Assembly (NCBI GenBank): GCA_028282705.1
Contig: JANQHI010000027.1
Coordinates: 1 to 43,928 of the forward strand
Reading direction: 5' to 3'
DNA length: 43,928 nt
Origin: Prolixibacteraceae bacterium
Lineage (GTDB): Bacteria; Bacteroidota; Bacteroidia; Bacteroidales; Prolixibacteraceae
The translations under genes and the position numbers were made by a program. The first letter of the stretch is position 1. Each line of letters starts with the position of its first letter. Of the stretch, positions 27,238-36,449 are shown piece after piece. Below the pieces are notes generated by a model that saw only the letters and a program-made list of their open reading frames with translations, was not told the DNA's origin and ran no database searches.

Positions 27238-28767
27238 ATGCAGGAAAAGATACTTATTTTAGATTTTGGTTCACAATACACACAGTTGATTGGCAGGAAA
27301 ATAAGAGAATTGAATGTGTACTGTGAGATTTACCCTTACAACCAACATCCTGAAATTGATGGATCAGTTAAAGGTGTAGTGCTTTCAGGCAGCCCTTTTT
27401 CTGTAAGGGATGAAGATGCACCAAAACCAAACCTTGAAGATATAAAGGGTACTTTGCCTGTTTTAGGTATCTGCTATGGAGCCCAGTTTATGGCACATTA
27501 CTTTGGAGGGGAAGTTGCCCCATCTAACACACGTGAATATGGAAGGGCAAACCTTGGTTTTATTGACCACGACAGTGTGCTTTTAAAAAATGTTTCATTA
27601 CACACCCAGGTTTGGATGTCACATGGAGATACTATAGTGCATCTGCCTAAAGACTACAAAGTAATTGCATCAACTGAAGATGTGAATTTTGCAGCCTACA
27701 AAGTAGATAATGAAAACACTTATGGGATACAGTTCCATCCTGAAGTTTACCACACTACTGAAGGAAAGCAGGTTTTGAAAAACTTTGTAGCAGATATTTG
27801 TGGGTGCAGCCAAGATTGGACACCTGATTCATTCATAGAGACAACAGTTAAGGAATTAAAAGCCAAATTGGGGAATGATAAAGTGGTGCTAGGTTTATCG
27901 GGCGGAGTTGATTCATCAGTGGCTGGTGTTTTGCTGAACCAGGCTATAGGTGAAAACCTTACCTGTATTTTTGTTGACAATGGGCTTTTGCGCAAGAATG
28001 AATTTGAAGATGTGCTCCACTCCTATGAAGACATGGGGTTGAATGTGATTGGGGTAAATGCCCGCCAAAAATTCTGGGACGGCCTGAAGGGAATTACTGA
28101 ACCTGAGCAAAAAAGGAAAGTAATTGGGCGCAATTTTATCGAAGTTTTTGATGAAGAAGCTCATAAAATCCAGGATGTAAAATGGCTTGCCCAAGGCACT
28201 ATTTACCCTGATGTAATTGAATCAATTTCAGTGAATGGCCCATCTGCTACCATCAAATCCCACCACAATGTGGGAGGGCTGCCCGATTTTATGAAACTTG
28301 AAGTGGTTGAACCTTTGCGTTTATTATTTAAAGATGAAGTAAGAAGGGTTGGAAAAGCATTAGGTATAAAAAAAGAACTCTTGGGCAGGCATCCATTCCC
28401 TGGCCCTGGGCTGGGGATCAGGATCTTAGGGGATGTAACACCTGAGAAAATAATGATGCTGCAAGAGGCTGATGCCATTTTCATCAAAGGGCTAAAAGAA
28501 TGGGGGCTTTACGATAAGGTGTGGCAAGCTGGTGTTATGCTGCTTCCTGTGCAGTCAGTAGGCGTGATGGGTGATGAGCGCACATATGAAAATTGTGTTG
28601 CACTTAGGGCTGTAGCATCAACTGATGGCATGACTGCTGATTGGGTGCATCTGCCTTATGACTTCCTGGCTAAAATGTCAAATGAAATCATTAATAAAGT
28701 AAGGGGTATTAATAGGGTTGTTTATGATATCAGTTCAAAACCACCTGCAACCATTGAATGGGAATAA
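27238..28767 (+). CDS. guaA: GMP synthase (glutamine-hydrolysing)
   Basis: A 509-residue enzyme that aminates XMP to GMP in purine synthesis. The N-terminal class I amidotransferase domain has the nucleophile Cys in [12 protein letters not shown] and the His/Glu pair in [11 protein letters not shown]. The ATP-pyrophosphatase domain carries the P-loop [11 protein letters not shown], and the C-terminal dimerisation domain has [14 protein letters not shown] and ends KPPATIEWE, the usual GuaA C-terminus. Length and layout are standard. It is a single-gene unit with its own promoter, followed by a GC-rich hairpin. Confidence 0.98.
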   Translation: MQEKILILDFGSQYTQLIGRKIRELNVYCEIYPYNQHPEIDGSVKGVVLSGSPFSVRDEDAPKPNLEDIKGTLPVLGICYGAQFMAHYFGGEVAPSNTREYGRANLGFIDHDSVLLKNVSLHTQVWMSHGDTIVHLPKDYKVIASTEDVNFAAYKVDNENTYGIQFHPEVYHTTEGKQVLKNFVADICGCSQDWTPDSFIETTVKELKAKLGNDKVVLGLSGGVDSSVAGVLLNQAIGENLTCIFVDNGLLRKNEFEDVLHSYEDMGLNVIGVNARQKFWDGLKGITEPEQKRKVIGRNFIEVFDEEAHKIQDVKWLAQGTIYPDVIESISVNGPSATIKSHHNVGGLPDFMKLEVVEPLRLLFKDEVRRVGKALGIKKELLGRHPFPGPGLGIRILGDVTPEKIMMLQEADAIFIKGLKEWGLYDKVWQAGVMLLPVQSVGVMGDERTYENCVALRAVASTDGMTADWVHLPYDFLAKMSNEIINKVRGINRVVYDISSKPPATIEWE

Positions 28768-28772
28768 TAACC

Positions 28773-28829
28773 ACTCCCCCTCATTTGCAATGAGGGGTTT
28801 ACAGCTTGGCATTTGTAATGCCTATAAAA
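28773..28829 (+). repeat. 57-nt direct repeat, left copy, flanking the RHS locus
   Basis: By eye, 47 of 57 positions match the copy at 36223-36279 in the same orientation and with identical internal spacing. It contains two hairpins. One is CCCCTCATT-TGC-AATGAGGGG (28777-28797), 9 bp, which may also terminate guaA. The other is GGCATT-TGT-AATGCC (28808-28822), 6 bp. A 20-nt core (28804-28823) is identical in both copies. A fragment matching CTTGGCATTTGT recurs at 28901-28912. Confidence 0.7.
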
Positions 28830-29061
28830 TCCAATATTTTATTTTCTAATGAACTAAAAAAATATTTTTTTGATTAAAAAATCACAGCTTCCCCTGCTAA
28901 CTTGGCATTTGTGTTTTGCATTTAATTTAGATTTATTCCAAATTATAATCAGGTATTGGATTTCAATTTTGAATTTCAGGGCTTTGTTTACTGAAAGCAC
29001 CCAAGGACGAAAAATACAAATCACAAACTTTCTAGAAAGTTACCCCTGGGTTGAAAAAAAA

Positions 29062-29100
29062 CAATCCGACTTTGAAAATCGGATTGCTGTTTATTTTATT
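29062..29100 (+). terminator. Terminator-like hairpin in the guaA-RHS gap
   Basis: CAATCCGA (29062-29069) and TCGGATTG (29079-29086) form a perfect 8-bp stem around a 9-nt loop, followed by the T-rich CTGTTTATTTTATT. No gene ends immediately upstream, so it may mark a lost gene or a small transcript in the 28830-29060 interval. Confidence 0.6.
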
Positions 29101-29108
29101 TATTAATC

Positions 29109-29138
29109 TGTGCAGCAGGGTTGCCGCCCTGCTGTACA
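29109..29138. repeat. Strong GC-rich stem-loop
   Basis: TGTGCAGCAGGG (29109-29120) and CCCTGCTGTACA (29127-29138) form a 12-bp stem with one G-U pair and a 6-nt loop. A smaller GGGCT-AA-AGCCC hairpin lies near 29187-29198. GC-rich stem-loops in AT-rich intergenic DNA look like REP-type mobile-element remnants. The whole gap 28830-29424 otherwise shows no convincing gene. Confidence 0.5.
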
Positions 29139-29424
29139 ATAAACACTTTAAAATTATGAAAAATATTTCATTTTTAAGCATTTTTGGGGCTAAAGCCCTA
29201 TTATTCTTTTATTTCATTTGTTCAAATTGGTTCTCCTTTGACTCTTCCTAAAATTTTGAATATCATTCGGGATATTTATACAATACTATGAATATCAGAT
29301 CTTTACTTGTAATAAAATCCTGAAAAATATTTGCAAATCTAAATTTTAACTCAAATTTCCAAGGCATACACTTTGGTAAAAAAGGAGGGATATGCCTAGT
29401 TGTCAAATTTTTAAAAAGAACAAA

Positions 29425-29856
29425 ATGAAACAAAAAATTATATTATGCTTAGTTAGTATTTTTGCATTTACTTTATTTGCAAAAAGCCAGAACAGTATAT
29501 CATTTACATATGATGATTCTGGAAACAGGGTAAAAAGGGAATTTTTTACTGCAATGCCTGTTGCCCCTAGTGATCCCATTCAGGAAATAACTGATGTTAC
29601 CAATCTTTTAGACTTCTCTGATGTCAAGATTTTTCCAAATCCAACCAAAGGTAAATTGAGAATAGATATACCAATGGTTCAATCTAAAATGTCAGGAAGT
29701 ATTACTCTGTTCAATACTAATGGAAAGAAGATTTTCCATCAAAACCATATTTCAAACAAGTGTTTTGTTGACCTGGAAAGTTATAACAGTGGAATGTACC
29801 TTCTTAATATAGTTTATGAAGATCAAAAACTGGAATGGAAAATTATTAAACACTAA
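29425..29856 (+). CDS. Small T9SS-sorted companion protein upstream of RHS gene
   Basis: A 143-residue protein with a signal peptide (MKQKIILCLVSIFAFTLFAKSQ), a single RHS-like motif (FTYDDSGNRVKREFF) and a type A T9SS C-terminal sorting domain (VKIFPNPTKGKLRID, then a final segment with SGMYLLNI and a basic end). It should be exported by Sec and then secreted or surface-anchored by T9SS. The ATG at 29425 is preferred to one at 29392, because it places the signal peptide at the N-terminus, although a GGAGGG stretch precedes the earlier ATG. The RHS giant begins 10 bp after its stop, so the two are surely co-transcribed. Its role (adaptor, carrier or decoy) is unknown. Confidence 0.82.
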   Translation: MKQKIILCLVSIFAFTLFAKSQNSISFTYDDSGNRVKREFFTAMPVAPSDPIQEITDVTNLLDFSDVKIFPNPTKGKLRIDIPMVQSKMSGSITLFNTNGKKIFHQNHISNKCFVDLESYNSGMYLLNIVYEDQKLEWKIIKH

Positions 29857-29866
29857 AACTAATCCA

Positions 29867-32800
29867 ATGAAAAATAAATATTTTACACTAATAATTGCAT
29901 TATTCTATATTGGAATAAACAACACAGGTGCTCAAGATATTAATTATGCATCTAGAATTGACCCAAGCTCTTATTCAATCAATCAATCCCTGGAAGTAGG
30001 CAAAACTCCTGGAAAACTAAATATTACTGGTGCAGCAAATTATACAGTACCAATTGAAATACCTCCAGGTACAAGAAACTTGCAGCCTGCCATTACCCTG
30101 AATTATTCAAGTAATTTTAATGATGGTTTACTGGGAATTGGCTGGAACATAGGTGGCCTATCAGCAATAACAAGGATAAACCAAACCATCTATTATGATG
30201 GGGAAGCTAATCCTGTTGAAGGAACATTAAATGATAAATATGCCCTGGATGGAAAAAGGTTAATTTGCACTTCCGGCACTTATGGTTACAATAACAGTGT
30301 TTATGGAACTGAACTGGAAGATTTTTCTAAAATTGTAGCCCATGGTTCAACTGGTGAAGGACCTCAATATTTTGAAGTTTTCTTAAAATCAGGCCTTATT
30401 TATGAATATGGTAACACCTCAGATTCTAAGCTACTAAGGGAGGGTGACTGTGTTTTAAGCTGGAGGCTTAATAAAATCAAGGACAGGTATAACAACTATA
30501 TTACTTTTACCTACCTTACTACCGATGATGAAAAGCCCATTTCATTAATTAAATACACAGGAAATAGTTCCCTCAGTAAAAATCCATTTGCTGAAATCCA
30601 GTTTCAGTATAAAAACAGGGACGATGAAAGTACATATTGTTATGGAGGTAAAGAGTTTGATAGGGACATTCTTCTTGATAAGATCCTGGTTAAGAATAAT
30701 GGATCAACATACAAATCCTATAACATGGAATATATAAAAGATTCTTATTCACAACTACAAAAAATTACAGAAGGAGGAACCAATGGGAGTTTATTAAACC
30801 CAACTTTATTTTCCTGGTCTGAACAGACAGTATCATACTCTAGTGGAAATATAACTACTAGAAATATTAGCAAAAACAGATTCTTTCATGGAGATTACAA
30901 TGGAGATGGAATGCAGGATTTTGTTGCAGTCCCTGGAAAAGAGGAATATAATTATTATGATACCTGGAAGTTATATACCAGTGATGGATCAGAACTGGAT
31001 TACAGAACGAGTGGGAATCTGGAAAACCACTTTCAAAAATTTTTAGTTTCTGATTTCAATGGGGATGGTCTTACAGATCTTATCTTAATTGCATTTGCTG
31101 GCACCTATGATTTTTATTTCCTTGAATCAACAGGAAATGGGTTTACTAAACATAACTACTGGTATGTTAGTAGTAGCTATCCTTACCACAAAGTTATTGA
31201 TTACAATGGAGATGGAATTATGGAGATCTTAGTTTATAAGGATAATGGAGATTATAAAATCATGTCTTACTCTGGAAGTCAAATTATTTCAGATAATATA
31301 CCAGACTTTGGAGATTATTTAGGATATAAAACAGGAAATGAGCATGCTCCAACAAATGATTTTAATGGTGATGGATGTTCAGATATATTAACTCTAACCT
31401 CAAGTGGGTATAAACTTTATGAATTTAAAGGTACAGGTGATAAACTAATTGAAACTGATTCTGGTACAGAACTAAAAGATTACCACCTACTCCTACCAGG
31501 TGATTATAATGGAGATGGTCAAACTGACATTGCAAAAGCAAGTGGTGTTACAAATCCAACATTCTCATATGTCTATTATACTAAGGATGGGTTTGAGGAA
31601 ATTTCAGCAACTGGTATTTCAGGGTTTAATCTTGAACAGGAAAATAATAGATGGGACTCATATGACATGAATGCTGATGGAAGAACTGATATAATAATAT
31701 GGGGGAAAGGACAAAATACAAGCAATGATGCAGATAGAATAAATATTGCATATAACAAAGGTAATGGGTACGAATTCAGTGTACAGGAATATACATCTCC
31801 AATAGACTTCATGATTGGAAATTACTCTTCCTATCCTCCTGTTTCATGGGAACAGCACCAACATACAAACTTTGGCTACTTTGGTGATTATACAGGTGAT
31901 GGTAGCTATGAGTTTTTTTATAATGACTCAATTACTCATGAATGTTTTTATTTTGTGAATGGTACTCCAAGCCACCTGGTTAATATAATTACAAATGGAT
32001 TTGGGGCACAAACAGAAATCACTTATAAACCAATGTCAGATGCCAGTGTTTATACCAAAGGTTCAGGTGCAAGTTACCCACTTTGTAACTTTTCTTCATC
32101 CATGCAGTTGGTTTCACAAACTGATTCTGATGATGGAATTGGAGGAACGGCTACAATGACTTATGAATATGAAGGCGCAAAGATCCACTTTAAAGGGAAA
32201 GGGTTTATTGGCTTCACAGAAACCACCCAGACCAATCTGGAAACAGGAATATCCATGATCAGTACAAACTCTTTTCACACATCCAGGTACTTCCCAAAGC
32301 TGACAAGTATTGTTACAAAATATGGTTCAACAAACCTGTCAACAGTTTCAAACACATCTTGGGGTGAAAAAAGCTTGTCTTACAATAGAATATACCCATA
32401 TGTTGCTACAAATGTAAAAACAGACAACCTAAAGAACTTAAGTGTAACTACCACTGCTTCTTATAATTCCTATGGTAGCCCAACTTCCATCGAAATTGAT
32501 TATGGTAATAACCACACAAAAACCACTTCATATCTATATAATGATGAGAAAGTAAGTTCCTGGTTAATTGGTAGGCCAACTACCATCACTGAAACATGGG
32601 AAAAGGGTGCAGAAACAAATACTTATGTTACCTCTAGGTCTTATTTCTCTAGCAACAATTCACCTGATATAGATTTATACAATTCAGGGAACCAAGCCTA
32701 TTGGAAATTGGACAGGGCTTATGATTCTTATGGAAACTTAACACAAGAAAAAAAGTCAACAACAGGTTTAAGTGACCAAACTACCACTTATACCTACAGT

Positions 32801-35698
32801 ACATCCAATGGTAGATATTTAGAGAAAATAACTGATCCAGCAGGCAGTGAAGTTAGTTATACATATTACTCCAACTCTGGACTGCTTTATACAAAAACAG
32901 ATCAATTTGGCAATACAACAGTATATTCATATTCTCCTTTTGGAAAATCATTGGTTATAGCTCCTGATGTTGGAACCCTTATGTTTAACTCTAGAAGTTT
33001 TAATGTTTCAGGAGGTCCAACGCAAGCAAGATTTTACGAACAATCAAATGGTAATGATGCATCATTAAAAAAAATCTGGTATGATAAATTAGGTAGGGAA
33101 TTAAGAACAGAAACAAAGAAGCTTGATGGATCCATGGTAAAAGTGGATAAAAAGTACAACAACAAAGGCCAGTTGTATCAAATATCTGAACCATCGACAG
33201 GAACACCATATAAATGGAATACAACTTCATATGATTCTTATGGCAGGGTAAGTTCTGTTAATCCATATTATGGAGCCACTTCCACATTCACTTATACCAA
33301 TGCAACCACAACCAAGTCAAAAAATAGCAAAACATACAAGATTACTGAAGATGCAGCAGGTTTAGTTACTGAAAGGGAAGACCCTGGTGGGATTATAACA
33401 TATAATTATTTTCCAAATGGCACCCTAAAATCTACTGTTTCCCCTGGTTCAGTTACCAGCAACATGACCTATGACAGAAATGGCAACAGGTTAAGCATTA
33501 TTGATCCTAGTGCTGGTACCATAAGCAATACCTATTATGGAACCGGGCAAATTAAAACAGAGGTAAGTGAACGTAACTCCACTACATATACCTACCAGAG
33601 CAATGGATTGCTGGATAAATATGTGGGAAGTGAAGGAGAAACAAACTACTCCTATAATTCCAACAATCAAATTAGTAGTATTACTTCTCCTGGTGGTGCT
33701 ACCAGGATCTATGCTTATGATAGCAATGGACGTGTAAGCTCTATTACTGAATCTGTTGGAACAGTTTCAAATGTGATTACCTACAGCTATGATACTTATG
33801 GAAGATTAACCAGAAAATATTTTAATGGTACATCAGATTATGAAGATTATAGATATATAAATGGTTATCTTTGGCAAGTTAAGTTTAATGGATCAACTGT
33901 TTGGCAAGCAAACACCATGGATGAATATGGACGTATAACAGCAGCAACAAATGGGTCAACCTCTTGCACCTGGGAGTATGACTCTGGAAATAATATGCTA
34001 AAGAAAATCAATGCTGCTGGTGTAATGCGTTATGATTATTCATTTAATGGTAGCACTGGAAACCTAAACTCAAGGACAAACTACCTAAAAAGCAAAACAG
34101 AAAGTTTTGGATATGATGGTACCCTTGAAAGGCTAAACTCAGTTACTGGGCCTCAAAACCTGACTGTGAACTATACAAGCAATGACAATGGCAATATTAG
34201 CTATAAAAGTGATGCTGGAACATTTCAGTACAATACTTCAGGTAATCCATTTGCCATAAGTGATATTATCAGCCCTGTTAATATTTCTACTGAAGATCAG
34301 GATATTAGCTACACAGCTTTTGAGAAAGTAAGCCAAATTTCAGAAGAGAATAAAGATGCCTATTTTACCTATAATGCAGACCAGCAAAGGATTAAAATGC
34401 GCATTTATACCAACAATGCACCTGATATTACAAAATACTATTTTGGAGGAAACTGTGAACGTGAGGTGGATGAATTAGGAGGTTCAACAACGGAATATAT
34501 TTGGATTGGAGGGGATGCTTACACAGCTATTGCACTCGCCAAGAGGGTAGATGGTGGTTCATGGACTGTTTATAGCCTTTTCCGTGACCATTTGGGCACC
34601 ATAACCCATACGAAAACAGGGAGCACTATCAATGAATATAGCTTTGACGCCTGGGGCCGCAGGCGTGATAAGGACACATGGGGCTACACCCTAAGTGGTG
34701 AGCCTGCACTAATAGCTGATCGAGGATTTACAGGCCATGAGCACCTTAATGATTTTAAGCTTATTAATATGAATGGCAGGCTATATGACCTTGTGGTTGG
34801 CAGGTTCCTTAGCCCAGATCCCCATATACAAGATCCTGGAAATTCTCAGAATTATAATAGGTATTCTTATTGTTTAAATAATCCATTAAAATATAATGAT
34901 CCCACAGGTGAAAAGTGGCGTTGGGGAAATCCATTTTATCATATTGGCAAAGCTCTGGATAATGTAATGCAATGGGTAAACGATAATACAACAGGATTAA
35001 GGAACAAAATGGTCAATGCTGGCATACCAAGTTTTGGAGTAGGTGTTAACAGTGCTCATGGGGTATATCATTATGTTGGCAATAGTGGTAATATTTACCA
35101 TAACCAGTTAAGTAGTAATTCTAACCAGGTGGTAAACGGTGCAATCAACGATGCCAGAGCAGAATATTTTAGTTACCATAATGGTCTATTCTTTGGAGAA
35201 GTCAATATGCCTACCCAAGCTTTTGTTGGGCAGTCGCCTTTAGCAAATGGAATCATCAACACTAAACACGGGAATGATCCATATCAGAATAGTCATGGTG
35301 AACGTATTTTCTCAATGAAAGAGTTTATAGAGTCCAATAGAGGACTTACAAGAAATCAAATAATCTCACAAAGGGACAATGGAAGTTATTCAAACTCACA
35401 AGCAGGTGGACCCTATATGCGATATGTTCGAAATCCACATGATGGTAAAGTACTAGATATGAGACATATGCTTATTGTAGGTAAATATCCAGCCTTCGTT
35501 GGCAATTTATTTGAGTGTTATCAATTTATTCATCATGAAAAAAGTGCATTTGACAGACAAGACTTCTACTCAAATGCTGTTGGCTATCAATTTTACTCGC
35601 AGCACTATAGCTCAATAGGAAATATTCTTGCACCAAAAATGTTTGTAAATCATCTGGAACTATTTTTTAGTAATCCAAGAGTTATATATAATTATTAA
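29867..35698 (+). CDS. RHS polymorphic toxin: SpvB/FG-GAP/RHS core with variable C-terminal domain
   Basis: A 1943-residue exported protein. Signal peptide (about 1-23), SpvB-like N-terminal domain (about 40-280, with VPIEIPPGTRNLQPAITLNY and GLLGIGWNIGG), seven FG-GAP/VCBS calcium-type repeats (about 335-675, DYNGDGMQDFV style), YD/RHS repeats (about 850-1600) and the RHS core ending GRFLSPDP ... NNPLKYNDPTGE at about residue 1682. The 261 residues after this are the variable tip, with DPYQNSHGER, AGGPYMRYVRNPHDGK, VLDMRHMLIVGKY and a later SAFD-x-x-DFYSN. RHS shells encapsulate and deliver such tips as toxins. The tip family was not identified. The start at 29867 (MKNKYF) is preferred to 29816, which would overlap the previous gene. 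Confidence 0.92.
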   Translation: MKNKYFTLIIALFYIGINNTGAQDINYASRIDPSSYSINQSLEVGKTPGKLNITGAANYTVPIEIPPGTRNLQPAITLNYSSNFNDGLLGIGWNIGGLSAITRINQTIYYDGEANPVEGTLNDKYALDGKRLICTSGTYGYNNSVYGTELEDFSKIVAHGSTGEGPQYFEVFLKSGLIYEYGNTSDSKLLREGDCVLSWRLNKIKDRYNNYITFTYLTTDDEKPISLIKYTGNSSLSKNPFAEIQFQYKNRDDESTYCYGGKEFDRDILLDKILVKNNGSTYKSYNMEYIKDSYSQLQKITEGGTNGSLLNPTLFSWSEQTVSYSSGNITTRNISKNRFFHGDYNGDGMQDFVAVPGKEEYNYYDTWKLYTSDGSELDYRTSGNLENHFQKFLVSDFNGDGLTDLILIAFAGTYDFYFLESTGNGFTKHNYWYVSSSYPYHKVIDYNGDGIMEILVYKDNGDYKIMSYSGSQIISDNIPDFGDYLGYKTGNEHAPTNDFNGDGCSDILTLTSSGYKLYEFKGTGDKLIETDSGTELKDYHLLLPGDYNGDGQTDIAKASGVTNPTFSYVYYTKDGFEEISATGISGFNLEQENNRWDSYDMNADGRTDIIIWGKGQNTSNDADRINIAYNKGNGYEFSVQEYTSPIDFMIGNYSSYPPVSWEQHQHTNFGYFGDYTGDGSYEFFYNDSITHECFYFVNGTPSHLVNIITNGFGAQTEITYKPMSDASVYTKGSGASYPLCNFSSSMQLVSQTDSDDGIGGTATMTYEYEGAKIHFKGKGFIGFTETTQTNLETGISMISTNSFHTSRYFPKLTSIVTKYGSTNLSTVSNTSWGEKSLSYNRIYPYVATNVKTDNLKNLSVTTTASYNSYGSPTSIEIDYGNNHTKTTSYLYNDEKVSSWLIGRPTTITETWEKGAETNTYVTSRSYFSSNNSPDIDLYNSGNQAYWKLDRAYDSYGNLTQEKKSTTGLSDQTTTYTYSTSNGRYLEKITDPAGSEVSYTYYSNSGLLYTKTDQFGNTTVYSYSPFGKSLVIAPDVGTLMFNSRSFNVSGGPTQARFYEQSNGNDASLKKIWYDKLGRELRTETKKLDGSMVKVDKKYNNKGQLYQISEPSTGTPYKWNTTSYDSYGRVSSVNPYYGATSTFTYTNATTTKSKNSKTYKITEDAAGLVTEREDPGGIITYNYFPNGTLKSTVSPGSVTSNMTYDRNGNRLSIIDPSAGTISNTYYGTGQIKTEVSERNSTTYTYQSNGLLDKYVGSEGETNYSYNSNNQISSITSPGGATRIYAYDSNGRVSSITESVGTVSNVITYSYDTYGRLTRKYFNGTSDYEDYRYINGYLWQVKFNGSTVWQANTMDEYGRITAATNGSTSCTWEYDSGNNMLKKINAAGVMRYDYSFNGSTGNLNSRTNYLKSKTESFGYDGTLERLNSVTGPQNLTVNYTSNDNGNISYKSDAGTFQYNTSGNPFAISDIISPVNISTEDQDISYTAFEKVSQISEENKDAYFTYNADQQRIKMRIYTNNAPDITKYYFGGNCEREVDELGGSTTEYIWIGGDAYTAIALAKRVDGGSWTVYSLFRDHLGTITHTKTGSTINEYSFDAWGRRRDKDTWGYTLSGEPALIADRGFTGHEHLNDFKLINMNGRLYDLVVGRFLSPDPHIQDPGNSQNYNRYSYCLNNPLKYNDPTGEKWRWGNPFYHIGKALDNVMQWVNDNTTGLRNKMVNAGIPSFGVGVNSAHGVYHYVGNSGNIYHNQLSSNSNQVVNGAINDARAEYFSYHNGLFFGEVNMPTQAFVGQSPLANGIINTKHGNDPYQNSHGERIFSMKEFIESNRGLTRNQIISQRDNGSYSNSQAGGPYMRYVRNPHDGKVLDMRHMLIVGKYPAFVGNLFECYQFIHHEKSAFDRQDFYSNAVGYQFYSQHYSSIGNILAPKMFVNHLELFFSNPRVIYNY

Positions 35699-35702
35699 AG
35701 TC

Positions 35703-36023
35703 ATGAAATATAGGAAAAACCTCAAAATATTATTGATACTAATTATTTTTGCTTTAGTTTTATTTTTCATTAAAACTAATTTATCTAAATCTGCAAAAAA
35801 AGCCAAACAAAATGTAGTCAATTTAGAAAAAATAGAAATTGGTATGACAAAAGAAAAAGTTAAACTTATTATGGGTATCCCTGATAATAAGCAATTGTCT
35901 TTTTTTAACAATAAAGATTCTATTTATTTTTATAAACCACCATTTGGATCTTCTTCTGGAATTTATATTCAATTTGAAGATAGTAGTAAAAAAGTGAATC
36001 TAATTATTCCACATGATAAATGA
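35703..36023 (+). CDS. Membrane-anchored BamE/SmpA-like small protein, candidate immunity protein
   Basis: A 106-residue protein with one N-terminal membrane helix (about 8-25) and a C-terminal domain (about 38-102) that begins LEKIEIGMTKEKVKLIMGIPD. That pattern, IxxGMTxxxVxxxMGxP, is the signature of the SmpA/OmlA (BamE) fold. It starts 4 bp after the RHS gene stop, the usual place for the cognate immunity gene of a polymorphic toxin, and is followed by a terminator. Immunity is inferred from position. The alternative is an unrelated small envelope protein. Confidence 0.78.
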   Translation: MKYRKNLKILLILIIFALVLFFIKTNLSKSAKKAKQNVVNLEKIEIGMTKEKVKLIMGIPDNKQLSFFNNKDSIYFYKPPFGSSSGIYIQFEDSSKKVNLIIPHDK

Positions 36024-36111
36024 ATGTGCTAGATTATTATAATTTCCACTTATTCCATATTAAATTACTTTTAGTAGGAATTAGGAATTTAAATACATTA
36101 TAAGAAAGTTT

Positions 36112-36150
36112 AAGGATTCCATTCTTTTGTAAGATGGAATCCTTTTTGTT
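36112..36150 (+). terminator. Terminator of the RHS/immunity operon
   Basis: AAGGATTCCAT (36112-36122) and ATGGAATCCTT (36134-36144) form a perfect 11-bp stem around an 11-nt loop, followed by TTTGTTT. Confidence 0.88.
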
Positions 36151-36222
36151 TGCTAAGAAGAACGATTAGGTCAAGTAAGTTTCCCCGCTATCACACGATT
36201 GTACCTAGAATCTGTATGTCCT

Positions 36223-36279
36223 ACTCCCTCTTTTTTGCAATGAAGTATCAACTGCTTGGCATTTGTAATGCCTTTAAAA
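36223..36279 (+). repeat. 57-nt direct repeat, right copy, flanking the RHS locus
   Basis: Matches 28773-28829 at 47 of 57 positions by eye, same orientation, including the identical 20-nt core at 36254-36273 with its GGCATT/AATGCC hairpin. The first hairpin of the left copy has decayed here. The rest of the interval 36024-36449 holds the RHS terminator, this repeat and a promoter element, with no gene seen. Confidence 0.7.
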
Positions 36280-36419
36280 CATAACTGAACTCAAAATCAG
36301 AATAATATCCATTTCATCTTCTAATTAATCCTTCATTTCTTAACCTATAACTTTAGGATATGGAGTTAAACCTTCTTTATCTGGTTTGGTTATTGTAATT
36401 AATTAGGCAATTTTATCTT

Positions 36420-36427
36420 TATATTTG
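36420..36427 (+). promoter_or_regulatory. -7 promoter element of the S41 peptidase gene
   Basis: TATATTTG, an exact TAnnTTTG, 22 bp before the ATG at 36450. A TTG-type -33 element at standard spacing is not obvious (the nearest ATTG is 24 bp upstream). Confidence 0.45.
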
Positions 36428-36449
36428 TAGTTCTTCATAAAAGGAAAAG

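Noticed and set aside
28870-29251. Two short plus-strand ORFs between guaA and the RHS operon
   Set aside because: They cover hairpins and repeat fragments, resemble no protein and overlap each other in different frames.
29816-29866. Earlier start of the RHS protein
   Set aside because: It would overlap the upstream gene by 41 bp and put 17 polar residues before the signal peptide. The ATG at 29867 is natural.
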